64,000 bases of DNA from a bacterium (GCA_016125085.1 WGMM01000024.1:1-64000); one strand, 5' to 3'; positions 40,785 through 51,265 are shown, counted from the stretch's first letter. A program made the numbers and translations. Notes: generated from the letters alone by a model not told the origin.

Positions 40785-41087
40785 CTTGAAAACGCTGACA
40801 TGAACCGCACAGCCATTCGAGCCGGCCGCGTTTCCGCTTGTGCCGTTTTCGATAGTGCGATGAGTCGCCTCTGTTTCGAATCCTGCGTCGATCTGCTGCT
40901 GTTGCCGACGTTATCCGAAGGCGATGTCGTCGGCATGGACAACTTGCCTGCGAACAAGTCGAAAGCGGTTGTGGAAGCCATCGACTCGATCGAGCCGTTT
41001 CGCAATTGGCGACGATCACGACCGAGTTGAAATCAATACTGATACGACCGAACCGAATCCTATTGAAATTGCGATGAATTTCAGCGG
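40785..41087 (+). pseudogene. IS630-family transposase remnant
   Basis: Between 40800 and about 40995 a frame reads C-A-V-F-D-S-A-M-S, L-L-P-T-L-S-E-G-D-V-V-G-M-D-N-L-P-A-N-K-S-K-A-V-V, matching the IS630 DDE core with the second Asp in M-D-N-L. The expected P-N-P-I-E motif with the catalytic Glu follows at 41053-41082 but one frame on (P-N-P-I-E-I-A-M). A frameshift plus missing N-terminus make it dead. It fills most of the 484-base gap between the porin and kinase genes. Confidence 0.75.
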
Positions 41088-41139
41088 TTGCAGGCATTAC
41101 GGCACGCTGAAAGGCCCAGAACGGTCCGGCGCGTGGCGA

Positions 41140-44130
41140 TCACTTCTTCAGGCTGGATTTCAAGCCTTCAACCAGGCTTTCGAATTCCGCTTCGCCCCGG
41201 ATCGGATCCAGATCGGGCTCGGTTTCCAATGCCACCCAGTCACGGTACCCTGAGCTGATCGAAGCCGAAATCGCCTTGATCGCCTTTTGAGCATAGCTCG
41301 ATCGCAACTCCGTAGCGAGCCCCGGAACGGCCGAGCAACCTGCATAACATCGGGCCGTTTCGAACAGGATTTCGGGATCGCTCATATCCTTGCGATCATT
41401 AAAGCGGCTGGCGATCGCCGCGGCCTTTTCGTGCTCGCCCACGCGCGGCAGCACAAGCATCAGGTCAAGCTGACGGCGTTCGTTCTTCGGGTCCTCTTCC
41501 GCCTGCTTCTCGCGTATCGCAAGACACTCCTTCAGGTATTTTTCGGCGGTCGGCGACTTCGTCTCATATGACAGAATGCCGTTGCGAAGCAACGCGACAC
41601 CCAAATCCCGCTGAAGCTCGGCATTTTTCGGATCTTCGGCCGCAAGTTTCCGGCTCAGTTCCAGGTTCTTTTCGTATAACGGCCGGGCGGTGTCCGGTTC
41701 GTCGCAATGGAGGCGGAAATCACCCAGGTTTCCGTATATGACGGAAAGTTCCCTCTGATATTTCAGATTCTCCGGATGCTCGCTGACCAGTTTCTGACGC
41801 ACCGCCAGACAGTTTTCGCAGTCCTCGAAGGCTTTCTTCCGATCGCCGCTTCGAAAGTGCACCTCCGCGAGAGCGAGATACGCCGTCGACAGTTCCAGCG
41901 AGAACTGCTCATTCGCCGGCTGTTCGCTGGCGATCTCCTGACGAATTTTCAACACCTTGTCGAAATCGCTTGCGGCAGATTCCGGATTCCCCATGCGAAG
42001 GTGAACGACCGCCAGTTGCGTTGCAGCGGCGGCCATCGCCCGCTTCGCGACCATAGGATCGACTGGCCGCTCGCCGTTGCCTTTGGGGTTTTCGAGGATG
42101 GCTTCGTAAATCGCGATGGCCTTCTCGTAATATCCGACGGAGGCCTTCATGTCCCTGCGAATTTGCTGGCTCATATTCCCCAGCATGATGAAAGTGGCCG
42201 CCAGGTTCGCCTGCGACGTCGACCATTCCGGGTTCGCCAGTGCTCGTTTTTCCGTGATACGGTGGCAACGCTCGAACTGGTCGAACGCGGCCTCCGTATC
42301 TCCAAGCTGCATGAACATCTGCCCCATCTTCATGTGGGCTGCCGCCATGGTGGCTTCGGTGCTGGTCGATTTTTCCGCATGCTCTGCAACCTGCTTGAGC
42401 CCCGTCATGGCCGTCGCCAGCAGGTCTTTTTTGAGCTGCTGCGTTCTGGGGGCGTCGTCCAGCTGTTCCTGAACTTTGACGACGAGCGTCGCCAAAGTGT
42501 TCAAAGCAAGAGTTGACTGGTCGCTGGCGATTTTGGCGTTGGTATCCGCTACGCCACGCAGGCGTTCCTCGGATTTCGCTTTCTGCTCGAACCAGCGGCT
42601 TGCGATTTCGGCTGTCTGGCGAGCCTGCGAAATGCGGTAAGCCGCGACCGTGGAACCGATGGCCGTCGTCAGCAACAGGGCCACCAGAGATGCCGAAAGC
42701 ACTGCGACCCGCGGATTCCGCCTGCCCCAGCGCAAAAGGCGTTCCGTGGTGCTGATCGGCCTGGCGTAGATCGGTTTGCCATCCAGAAACCGCTGGAGGT
42801 CGTCGGCCAGTTCGCCGGCGTCGCCGTACCGTTTTTCAGGCTCTTTCTGCAGGCATTTGAGGCAGATGGTCTCAAGGTCCGAAGGCACCTTCGGCTGAAG
42901 ATAGCTCGGCGGCACAGCCTCCTGATTCTGCACCTGATGGAGAGTGTCCATCACCGACGTGCCCACGAACGGCGTGCGACCCGTGAGACATTCGTAAAGG
43001 ATCACGCCGATCGCGTAAATGTCAGCCGGTGGGCCGATCTTGTGAGTGTCACCCTTGGCCTGTTCCGGAGCCATGTAATTGGGCGTGCCCATCAGCGTGC
43101 CGCTGCGGGTCTGGCCCGAGTCGGACTCCATCCGCTTGGCAAGCCCGAAATCCGTGATCTTCGGCACCCCGTCGCTGGTGATCAACACGTTCGCGGGTTT
43201 CAAATCCCGGTGGATCACGCCATGCGAATGCGCTGCGAACATCGCACGGGCCAGAGCTTCCACGAACCGGGCGGCATCCGATGCGGGCATCGGTTCCCGG
43301 GCGAGCTTTTCGGCCAGACTGCCCCCGGAAACGTACTCCAGCGAAAAGAACGGAATCCCGTCGTGTTCGCTGACTTCGAAGATCTGGACAATATTCGGGT
43401 GCACCAGCAGTGCGACGGCCTCAGCCTCGGTGAAGAACCTGGCGAGTGCCTCCGAGCCGGCATGCGCACCGGCAAGAACCATCTTCAGCGCCACGATCCG
43501 GTTCAGCTTGATCTGGCGTGCCTTGTAGACGACGCCCATGCCGCCCCGGCCGAGTTCGCCGAGAATCTCATAGCCCCGGACGTAGGGGAATTCCGTCGGC
43601 CCTGAATGGCCCTTCGGGCTGTCGACGATCGTCACACCCTGCGAAAAATTGCCCGAACCGAAGCCGGAATCCTCACCGAAATTCGAATCGCTTTCGACGA
43701 ATAACTTCGTCGCTCCATTATCGGCGGAATTCGCGAATTTCAAATCTTCGGCGAATTGAGAATCGCCCGGGGATGGATTTTGCCGGCGATCTTGCAGCAG
43801 CCCCGAATCCTGGCCGTCGGCCACGACGATCGTATTGCCCATTTCCAGCGAGTCAGTCGAAACGTAGGCCAGCAGCGTTCCGGCCTGGGATTTCGATCCG
43901 CTGTCGCCGCCCGACGATCGCTGCGACGCATAAACGGATGCCATGCGACCGAGCAGGTGGCTCAATTTCGCCCGGGCCTCAACCGGCACGGTTTCGACGA
44001 AATCCACCGGATCGGGAATCACGCCGCCCGGCACCAGTCCGAACAGTGCAGCTTCGTACCGCAAGGCGGCGGCACGAACCTGTTCGTCGATCAAATCGTT
44101 CGAAAGCGGGCCGGACTGTTCAGGGCTCAT
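41140..44130 (-). CDS. Membrane Ser/Thr protein kinase with C-terminal TPR-like region
   Basis: A 996-residue Pkn-type kinase. Kinase domain ~residues 186-450: G-R-G-G-M-G-V-V-Y, V-A-L-K with the ATP-binding Lys, H-R-D-L-K-P-A-N catalytic loop, D-F-G metal site and M-A-P-E. All needed residues are present. A membrane span lies near 470-495 (VAVLSASLVALLLTTAIGST); behind it a long helical TPR-like region runs to the end (repeat elements such as Y-E-K-A-I-A-I-Y). The first ~180 residues are acidic and disordered. It follows the giant surface protein gene by 35 bases, so both may be expressed together. Confidence 0.93.
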   Translation of the reverse strand: MSPEQSGPLSNDLIDEQVRAAALRYEAALFGLVPGGVIPDPVDFVETVPVEARAKLSHLLGRMASVYASQRSSGGDSGSKSQAGTLLAYVSTDSLEMGNTIVVADGQDSGLLQDRRQNPSPGDSQFAEDLKFANSADNGATKLFVESDSNFGEDSGFGSGNFSQGVTIVDSPKGHSGPTEFPYVRGYEILGELGRGGMGVVYKARQIKLNRIVALKMVLAGAHAGSEALARFFTEAEAVALLVHPNIVQIFEVSEHDGIPFFSLEYVSGGSLAEKLAREPMPASDAARFVEALARAMFAAHSHGVIHRDLKPANVLITSDGVPKITDFGLAKRMESDSGQTRSGTLMGTPNYMAPEQAKGDTHKIGPPADIYAIGVILYECLTGRTPFVGTSVMDTLHQVQNQEAVPPSYLQPKVPSDLETICLKCLQKEPEKRYGDAGELADDLQRFLDGKPIYARPISTTERLLRWGRRNPRVAVLSASLVALLLTTAIGSTVAAYRISQARQTAEIASRWFEQKAKSEERLRGVADTNAKIASDQSTLALNTLATLVVKVQEQLDDAPRTQQLKKDLLATAMTGLKQVAEHAEKSTSTEATMAAAHMKMGQMFMQLGDTEAAFDQFERCHRITEKRALANPEWSTSQANLAATFIMLGNMSQQIRRDMKASVGYYEKAIAIYEAILENPKGNGERPVDPMVAKRAMAAAATQLAVVHLRMGNPESAASDFDKVLKIRQEIASEQPANEQFSLELSTAYLALAEVHFRSGDRKKAFEDCENCLAVRQKLVSEHPENLKYQRELSVIYGNLGDFRLHCDEPDTARPLYEKNLELSRKLAAEDPKNAELQRDLGVALLRNGILSYETKSPTAEKYLKECLAIREKQAEEDPKNERRQLDLMLVLPRVGEHEKAAAIASRFNDRKDMSDPEILFETARCYAGCSAVPGLATELRSSYAQKAIKAISASISSGYRDWVALETEPDLDPIRGEAEFESLVEGLKSSLKK

Positions 44131-44165
44131 GAGTCCTCACTCCCTCGCTCGCCATCGAACGTGAT

Positions 44166-47100
44166 TCATGGCTGGATTCGATCCTGGATATCGCCGCTCG
44201 GAATATTGCTGCGTTCGAGGATCACCTGATCCCCGTTACCGACGAGAACCAGATCGTCTCCAGCGGATCCGCGGAGAACGTCGATCGAGGCGTCATCGAT
44301 TACGATACCGTCACGCAGCAAGCCTGTCGACAGATTCCGAAGGATGTCCCTGCGGGACTTTACGGTCATGCCGTTTTTCCAGACAGCGAGGACCGCGTCG
44401 AAATAGGCGAGATTCACGTTCGCGCCACCCGCATCGTATTCGATCGCGTCATGAATCGTTCGCCCGCTGATCAACAAATCTTCACCGTTCGAACCGATCA
44501 GCGAATCCGCGCCTCGTCCGCCGATCAGAATGTCGAACCCCTCGTCGCCGGTCAAAGCGTCGTCACCGTCCAGCCCGATCAGAACATCGTCGCCCGCGCC
44601 ACCTGAAATCGTATCGCGAGCCGAACCGCCGATCAGAACGTTGTTCTGGCCATTGCCGACAAGCGAATTCGCCGCTATCGCGGATCCTGTCGCATTTTCC
44701 CAATCCAGCAGCGGAATCTTCAGGGAAAGCCCGCCACCGACCGCCTGGGGAGATACGACGCCGAGATTGACGGTCACGCCCGTCGTTCTGGCGCTGAAGT
44801 CCAGCGTATCCATTCCCGAACCGCCCGTCGCCACCACGGAGCCGGCGGCGTTCGACACGTATCGGACAATATCGGCGCCCTCTCCACCGCTCACCTGATC
44901 GGACCCGCCGGAAAGTTCGAACACGTCATTGCCCGAACGACCGTCGAAAGAGTCGGAACCCGCACCGTCGAAAAACGTATTGTCGCGAGCGTTGCCGAGG
45001 GCCGTTCCGCCGGAAGCACCCATGCGTACGTCTTCGATCCCCAGCGAAGAACTCAACCTCAGGTTCAGAATGCCGGCGGCTACGACCTGCACGGAATTCG
45101 AAGCCAGGTCGACGTTCGCAATACCGCCCAGACCCGAAAAATCGAGCACGTCCCGCAAGTCGCGGCCGGTATCGGACAAGCCGAGAGCTTCAAGCCTGCT
45201 ATCTTCCAGAATCAGATCCGTCCCCAGATTCCCGCCTGTGAACACATAGCGATCGTCGCCTTCGCCACCGGCCAGGACGTCATCGCCTCCTCGACCTTCC
45301 AGAACGTCGCCGCCGTCGGTGCGGTTCGCCGTGTCGATGCGATATACGAACAGCTCATAATGACCGGTTTCATTTTCGGCCGATACTCCGCCTTCACCAC
45401 TGAAGGCACTCACTTCGATCGTGTAATTGCCATCCTCAGGCAAATACAGGTCGACGATCGCCGAATCGAATTCGAATTGATCGTCGTTCACGGCGCTGCC
45501 TTCGAACTGGGCCACGACGATGCCGTCCTTCAGCACTCGCACCACTGTGTCCAGCGTATCGGCATAACGGTCGGCCAGAATCCCGCGGGAGAACACCTCG
45601 AGATTCATCAGATCCCCGGCTCGTCCGGAGAACGTATACAGATCCTTCTGGCCCGCCGCCGAAATGTAGCCGAGAACTGTCGTAGCGGCCGCCGCGAGCT
45701 GCTTCGGCGCGTTCAAGCCACCAGGCATCGCCTGAGGAATATCGATGGCCACCAGATCGATTTCCTGACCGACGGCCGAACTGGCCGATTCCTCGACGAG
45801 CAGGCCATTCACGCCCGGCGAATCCGGCACGGACCGGGCATAAGCGAGCTTCACCAGTTCCCGTTCGCCGAACCAGGTGCTTGAGACCAGATCCTCCAGC
45901 GTGAACCCGGTCGCGGCCGGCGTCGCCATCACGTGATGATTCGTTTCGAAACCAGCTGCAGGGCCGGGATATGCCGGAGCGTAGCGGTCCAGGCCCGGAG
46001 GCGCGTTGATGCCGAACCCGATCGGCCCGAACGAGTCGGAGTGCCGTAAGCCCAGCAAGTGCCCCAGCTCGTGCGCAGCCATCCAGACCGAACTCGTGAC
46101 GAAGTTCTGGCTCGAAGCCTCAGGCTGCCCCACGCCACCCAGCAGCCCATTGATCTGAACCGTCGCCCAGCCGTCCGCGTTCACGTTCCGGAAATCGACC
46201 TGGCTCGAATCGCCCCCGGGCTGCGGATCGTTCGGCTGCGAAAAACGGGACCGGTTGAAATATACCGTCGCAAATGTGCCGGGTGCCAGGCCGTCGGCAG
46301 TCGTACGAAATTCGAGGAAGCCGCCATTCGAACTCAGAAATCCCGCGTAAATTGCCTGAATGCCCGCCAGAATGCTCGCCCGCTCGGCGTCCGAATAGAC
46401 GCGTTCTTCGACCGACGGATTGTCCGAAACGCCCGGCAACGGCACGCTCAACCCCGGCGAATCGTCGTTCGTGAACGTATCGAAATCCAGAACGACGATT
46501 TGCGTCCGGCCGTTCCAGGCCACGCCGGGGCCCATCCGGTCGTCGAGAAGATCCGTACCACGCAGGTCGTTGTTCCGCAAATTGCCGAGAATCGTATCGG
46601 CCTTGTCCGTCCCGATCACGTTCTCGATACCAAGGCCCGACGACAGCGTGATCGACAACCCCGCCGCAACGGCCTGATTCGCCGTGGATGCGAGATCGAT
46701 CGAAACCGGTCCGCCCGTGAAACTCGAAAAATCGAGCGTGTCCACATCCGCATCGGGTGCCTCGGTCAACAAGATCGCAGCCTGAACGTCACCCGAGAAC
46801 AGGAATTGATCGTTACCGCCGCCGCCGTCGATCGCAAGCATCGATCCCGTGGATACACCGATCACGAAGCGGTCGTCTCCGCCCTGACCGTTCACCGAAA
46901 TCCCGGACTGGGTCGCCATCAGCACGAACACATCGCCCCCGCCGCCAGTCTCGATCACCACACCCCACAGATTCGTCCCTGCCAGAATCACGGTGTTCGA
47001 TTCCGGACCGCCCTGGACGAAAATGTGCTGGCTTCCGTCGCCGTAAATCGCGAACAGGTCGAAAACCGCTCCGCCGGCATCGATCGTCACGCCGTCGCCG

Positions 47101-50100
47101 TAGCTCGTCAGCGAGCCGAAATCCGCGCCCGACGCGTCGATCGTCACGCCATCACCACCAGATCCATTCGACAGCGAGCCGAAATCCGCGCCGGAAACAT
47201 CGATCACAACCCCGGAACCGCCGTTATTGAGCGAACCGAAGTCCGCACCCGTTGCATCGATATCGACACCTGAACCGGTGTTGGTAAGCGACCCGAAATC
47301 TGCCCCTGACACATCGATGCCTACACCCGAGCCGCCATTATTCAGCGAGCCGAAATCCGCACCGGAAACGTCGATCACAACTCCCGAGCCGCCATTATTG
47401 AGCGAGCCGAAATCTGCACCGGAAACGTCGATCACAACTCCCGAGCCGCCATTATTGAGCGAGCCGAAATCTGCACCAGTGGCATCGATTTCGGCTCCGT
47501 CGCCATAATTGACGAGCACACCGAAGTGGGCACCTGACAAATCCAGCGAGGGATCGGGCCCGGTGAGACCCGAAAAATCCGCACCGGTCGAGGTGCCGGC
47601 ATCGATCAGGGCCGAATCCCCATAATTCACGATCACGCTGAAGACCGCGCCGGAAACGTCGATCGCGACACCATCGCCGTAATTCGCCAGCGTCCCGAAA
47701 TTCGCACCGGAAAGATCGATGGCGGGATCCTGGCCGATCAGCTTGTCGAAATTCGCGCCGGAGGCATCGATTTCGACGCCCGATCCCAGGTTCACCAGGG
47801 TCGTGAAATCCGCGCCCGACACATCGATCGTCGAACCGTCGCCGCCGGTGACGAGCGAACCGAAATCGGCGCCGCTGACGTCGATATTCACTTTCAGGCC
47901 GCCAGCCCCGAGGATCGAGCCGAAATCGGCTCCGCCCACGATCGCATCGAACTGTTCGACCGTGACGCTCAGGAGCGTGCCGAACGCAGCCCCGGAGACA
48001 TCGATCGTCACTTCATCTCCCGTGTTGAGCAGAATATCGAACGAAGCCCCGGAAACGTCGATCGCCACGCTGTCGCCGAAGTTCCGAAGCGTGTCGAACG
48101 AGCCGAAATCCGCCCCCGTCGGGTCGATTTTGATCGTAACGCCATCGCCCTGATTCGTCAGCGAGCCGAAATCCGCCCCATGGATATCGATCGTCGTTCC
48201 GCCACCCTGATTGGTCAGCGAATCGAAATCCGCACCGTCAATGTCGATCGTCGTACCGTCGCCGAGGTTCGTCAGCGAGCCGAACGCCGCTCCGTTGACA
48301 TCGATCGTCGTGCCGCCGCCCTCATTCGTGAGCGATTCGAAATCCGCACCGCCGAGATGGATCGTCGTGCCATCACCTAGATTGATGAGCGTGGTGAAGT
48401 CCGCTCCATTGATGTCGATCGTCGTGCCGCCGCCCTGGTTCAAGAGCGTGGTGAAGTCCGCTCCGCTGATGTCGATCGTCGTGCCGCCGCCCTGGTTCAA
48501 GAGCGTGGTGAAGTCCGCTCCGCCGACATCAATTTTCGCCCCATCGCCCAGATTCGTCAGCGAGCCGAAATCCGCGCCGGAGAGGTCGATGATCACGTCT
48601 TTGCCCGAATTCGAAATCACACCGAAATCGGCTCCCGTGACGTCGATCCGTACATTGTCGCCTTCATTGCTCAGGCTCTGGAAGGCAGTGAAATCCGCAC
48701 CCGTCAGGTCGATCGAAATGCTGGTGTCGGCCCCCATGTTGACGAGCGATTCGAAAATCGCGCCGGTGATGTCGATCTTCACGCCCGAACCGGTATTCAC
48801 CAGGCTCGTGAAACTGCCGAAGTCCGCCCCGGAGATATCGATCTTGATGTTCGTCTGATTGCCGTAATTGAACAGGGATTCGAAATTCGCGCCGGTCAGA
48901 TTGATCCGAATGTCCGCATCGCTTCCCTTGTTCGTGTAAGACCTCATCAGGGCACCGGAGACGTTGATCGTGTCCTCGCCCGTGATCCCGTCCGTCTCGA
49001 GATTTTCGAAACCGGAAATAAGAAAATGCACTGGTCCGAACGTCAATTCCGTGTCGGTGATCGTGATGACGTCGACGACCCCGGAAGTGCCCTTCAGGGC
49101 GAGCGTGTCGAAACCACCACGTGCCGCCATCGTGCCGTCGCCCGCCCAGCCGTCCAGCGAGAAGCGGTTATTGCCATCCCCGCCCACAAGATCGGCGAAT
49201 TCCACGTCCTGATCCGGCATATCCACCCGGACGATTCGAACCACTCCCGCAAAAGCCAGTAACTGGCTCGCGTAAAGCTCGTAATCCGCATCGCCCGAAG
49301 GCGCGCCAGCGAGCAGAGCCGCCAGGCTGGTTCCAGGCGATCGATATGCCGATGTCGCCAGGTCGAACGATCCGGTCCCCGTCTGGATCAGCCGGTCATC
49401 GCCTGATCCGCCACGAACGAGGTTCACCCCCGTCCCGCCGACAAGCCAGTCATCGCCGCCATCACCGATGACCGTGTCATCACCGCCGCCGCCATCCAGA
49501 ACGTCCGCTCCGTCGAACCCGACAAGTACGTCGTCACCATCGCCGCCCCGGAAATGGTCTGCTCCGGACCCACCCGTGACGCTCGCCGCGACCGCACCGG
49601 CGATGCGGACATAATTCCTGCCTTCTCCTGCCGTGACCAGAATTTTGCCCCCCGCCGGGATCGCCACCCCGGCCGCGTCATCACTTTCGGCCACAAGCCC
49701 AAGGACGATCGGCTGGACGACCCCGCCCACCTTCACGACGGTCTGGCCATCGGTTTCGACTTCGATTTCGTCGTCGCCCACCGTTCCGAGAACGACCAGA
49801 TCGTCACCGACCATGCCCGCCGAATGCACCGTCGCGTTCACGGTCAGAACGGACTGCTTCGGATCGATGCCTTTGCCCTTGAAGCCGTTGTCTTTCACGA
49901 CGACGTCAAAGGAATAATCCCCCGCGGCGACTTCGAACCCGGGGCTCAAACTCAGCAGCCCCGAAGCGGAATCGATCGAGGCCCAGGCCGGAGCTCCGGA
50001 AAGCGAATACGTCAGGACCGTCGAATCCGGGTCGGTCGCAGCGGCCGAAACCGAGACCGACCGCGTGCGGAGCACATGCGGCGTCGTGTCGAAATTCGAA

Positions 50101-50597
50101 AAGGTCGGGGCATCGTTCACCGTGTCCTTCACGAACACCAGGGCCGTGAACGCACCCACGCCCCCCTGAGTGAACCCGCGCACATACAGCGTGTGCGTCC
50201 CTTCGGAGATCGCCGCGGCGTCGGCCGCCGTGAGCTTCGCGAAAGCTGCTTCAGATGTCTGGTCGAACGCCCCGTCCGTCGCCGACATCGGCTTGCCACG
50301 CACGGAAGCGTCCGGCATGGTATCGATAAAATACTCGGCACCAGTGACTTGTGCCAATCCCGCCGAATCCTTGACCGTCGCCAGGACCCTCGGCGGCGAA
50401 TTTCCGAGAAACGTGCTGATCGAAACGCCGCTGACCTCGGCAGTGAGCAACATCCGACCTTCGAGCATTTGGGGTGAGAATGACGCTTTGCGCCGGTTCA
50501 CATTCCGGAACGATTCCGAACGTCTCGAAGAAATGACATGACGAAGCGCCGCCGCTTTGCTATTCCCGTGCCGATTCATCAGCTTTCTCGATTCCAT
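44166..50597 (-). CDS. Giant exported repeat protein with metzincin site and RTX repeats
   Basis: 2143 residues. The N-terminus has the element S-P-Q-M-L-E-G-R-M-L-L-T-A, like the LExRxLL of exported planctomycete giants. Order: Ig/cadherin-like (~60-260), RTX nonapeptides (~330-400, G-G-D-G-D-D), about 33 copies of a ~20-residue repeat G-A-D-F-G-S-L-T-N (~546-1182), a zinc site H-E-L-G-H-L-L-G-L-R-H near 1505, a PPC-like beta domain (~1640-1740), and more RTX repeats to ~2050. The H-x3-H-x5-H spacing is metzincin-type. Calcium-dependent folding outside the cell, adhesion or self-processing are likely roles. Upstream of the kinase gene. Confidence 0.87.
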   Translation of the reverse strand: MESRKLMNRHGNSKAAALRHVISSRRSESFRNVNRRKASFSPQMLEGRMLLTAEVSGVSISTFLGNSPPRVLATVKDSAGLAQVTGAEYFIDTMPDASVRGKPMSATDGAFDQTSEAAFAKLTAADAAAISEGTHTLYVRGFTQGGVGAFTALVFVKDTVNDAPTFSNFDTTPHVLRTRSVSVSAAATDPDSTVLTYSLSGAPAWASIDSASGLLSLSPGFEVAAGDYSFDVVVKDNGFKGKGIDPKQSVLTVNATVHSAGMVGDDLVVLGTVGDDEIEVETDGQTVVKVGGVVQPIVLGLVAESDDAAGVAIPAGGKILVTAGEGRNYVRIAGAVAASVTGGSGADHFRGGDGDDVLVGFDGADVLDGGGGDDTVIGDGGDDWLVGGTGVNLVRGGSGDDRLIQTGTGSFDLATSAYRSPGTSLAALLAGAPSGDADYELYASQLLAFAGVVRIVRVDMPDQDVEFADLVGGDGNNRFSLDGWAGDGTMAARGGFDTLALKGTSGVVDVITITDTELTFGPVHFLISGFENLETDGITGEDTINVSGALMRSYTNKGSDADIRINLTGANFESLFNYGNQTNIKIDISGADFGSFTSLVNTGSGVKIDITGAIFESLVNMGADTSISIDLTGADFTAFQSLSNEGDNVRIDVTGADFGVISNSGKDVIIDLSGADFGSLTNLGDGAKIDVGGADFTTLLNQGGGTTIDISGADFTTLLNQGGGTTIDINGADFTTLINLGDGTTIHLGGADFESLTNEGGGTTIDVNGAAFGSLTNLGDGTTIDIDGADFDSLTNQGGGTTIDIHGADFGSLTNQGDGVTIKIDPTGADFGSFDTLRNFGDSVAIDVSGASFDILLNTGDEVTIDVSGAAFGTLLSVTVEQFDAIVGGADFGSILGAGGLKVNIDVSGADFGSLVTGGDGSTIDVSGADFTTLVNLGSGVEIDASGANFDKLIGQDPAIDLSGANFGTLANYGDGVAIDVSGAVFSVIVNYGDSALIDAGTSTGADFSGLTGPDPSLDLSGAHFGVLVNYGDGAEIDATGADFGSLNNGGSGVVIDVSGADFGSLNNGGSGVVIDVSGADFGSLNNGGSGVGIDVSGADFGSLTNTGSGVDIDATGADFGSLNNGGSGVVIDVSGADFGSLSNGSGGDGVTIDASGADFGSLTSYGDGVTIDAGGAVFDLFAIYGDGSQHIFVQGGPESNTVILAGTNLWGVVIETGGGGDVFVLMATQSGISVNGQGGDDRFVIGVSTGSMLAIDGGGGNDQFLFSGDVQAAILLTEAPDADVDTLDFSSFTGGPVSIDLASTANQAVAAGLSITLSSGLGIENVIGTDKADTILGNLRNNDLRGTDLLDDRMGPGVAWNGRTQIVVLDFDTFTNDDSPGLSVPLPGVSDNPSVEERVYSDAERASILAGIQAIYAGFLSSNGGFLEFRTTADGLAPGTFATVYFNRSRFSQPNDPQPGGDSSQVDFRNVNADGWATVQINGLLGGVGQPEASSQNFVTSSVWMAAHELGHLLGLRHSDSFGPIGFGINAPPGLDRYAPAYPGPAAGFETNHHVMATPAATGFTLEDLVSSTWFGERELVKLAYARSVPDSPGVNGLLVEESASSAVGQEIDLVAIDIPQAMPGGLNAPKQLAAAATTVLGYISAAGQKDLYTFSGRAGDLMNLEVFSRGILADRYADTLDTVVRVLKDGIVVAQFEGSAVNDDQFEFDSAIVDLYLPEDGNYTIEVSAFSGEGGVSAENETGHYELFVYRIDTANRTDGGDVLEGRGGDDVLAGGEGDDRYVFTGGNLGTDLILEDSRLEALGLSDTGRDLRDVLDFSGLGGIANVDLASNSVQVVAAGILNLRLSSSLGIEDVRMGASGGTALGNARDNTFFDGAGSDSFDGRSGNDVFELSGGSDQVSGGEGADIVRYVSNAAGSVVATGGSGMDTLDFSARTTGVTVNLGVVSPQAVGGGLSLKIPLLDWENATGSAIAANSLVGNGQNNVLIGGSARDTISGGAGDDVLIGLDGDDALTGDEGFDILIGGRGADSLIGSNGEDLLISGRTIHDAIEYDAGGANVNLAYFDAVLAVWKNGMTVKSRRDILRNLSTGLLRDGIVIDDASIDVLRGSAGDDLVLVGNGDQVILERSNIPSGDIQDRIQP
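47050..48960 (-). repeat. Tandem ~60-bp coding repeats (ADFGSL units)
   Basis: About 33 in-frame units of roughly 60 bases encode G-A-D-F-x-x-L-x-N-x-G-x-x-x-x-I-D-x-S. Some blocks are almost identical at DNA level (several consecutive G-A-D-F-G-S-L-N-N units at 47210-47480 and paired G-A-D-F-T-T-L units at 48390-48530), so part of the array has expanded recently; other units have drifted. A short coil per repeat points to a beta-helix. Confidence 0.8.
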
Positions 50598-51265
50598 GGA
50601 TCCGGTCTCGTCGAAACCCCGATGCCGTCGCTCGCTTCGGAATAGTTTCTACGGCAATCACATCAATTCCATCAATACATCTGCAATCATCCCCGACTGG
50701 TCAAGTGCGTCGTTGACCATTACGAACGATGCAGCTCCAAAGTTCGATTTTTCCGATCCGTTCGTAAATTCTGACGCAACTCCGAACCAACTGTCAAATG
50801 GATTCTTCCGCGAGAATTACGGCTCGCCTCCGGGTTTCTTCCACCCCGAGAACCCACCACGTCCGGCCCGTAAATTCAAGCCGAATTCCACGCGAGGGCT
50901 GAATCCATCATGTTGACTTTTCGTAACGTAACTTTTCGAGCCGGGGCCATCTCTTCGAATTCGTTCTCTTGAGAACGGTTTCGTTCGCTTTCTGATCGCA
51001 AAATCATCCGACGATCGACGAACTTCCGAAATTCGCCCGTCGAAAGGATCGTCATGATCGATTCCCATTCATCATTCACGCATGGTCGGGCAGGCCGTTG
51101 GCCCAACCTCCGTCGAGAGGATTTTCCCAGGACCGTTGACTTTCCGGAACTTCCTGCTCATCCTGAGTCTTCCGCAAGCATGCACGTCACTCGACTTGCG
51201 ACTCGTGCTCGCGGTCCTGCCTCTCGGATTTGCCGTTCGAATCCACCAATCCCGGGGAAGTTACC
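50598..51265. other. 668-base divergent intergenic region
   Basis: No gene supported. It separates the giant exported protein (leftwards) from the small secreted protein (rightwards) and should hold both promoters. The part near 50,640-50,800 is relatively AT-rich. No hairpin, tRNA or known motif is evident. Confidence 0.35.

Noticed and set aside
46059-47273. Plus-strand 404-residue frame
   Set aside because: Shadow of the giant protein gene; very Arg-rich and repetitive only because the other strand is.
47050-48960. Satellite or CRISPR array
   Set aside because: The ~60-base units are in frame and keep a protein pattern within one open frame of 2143 codons.
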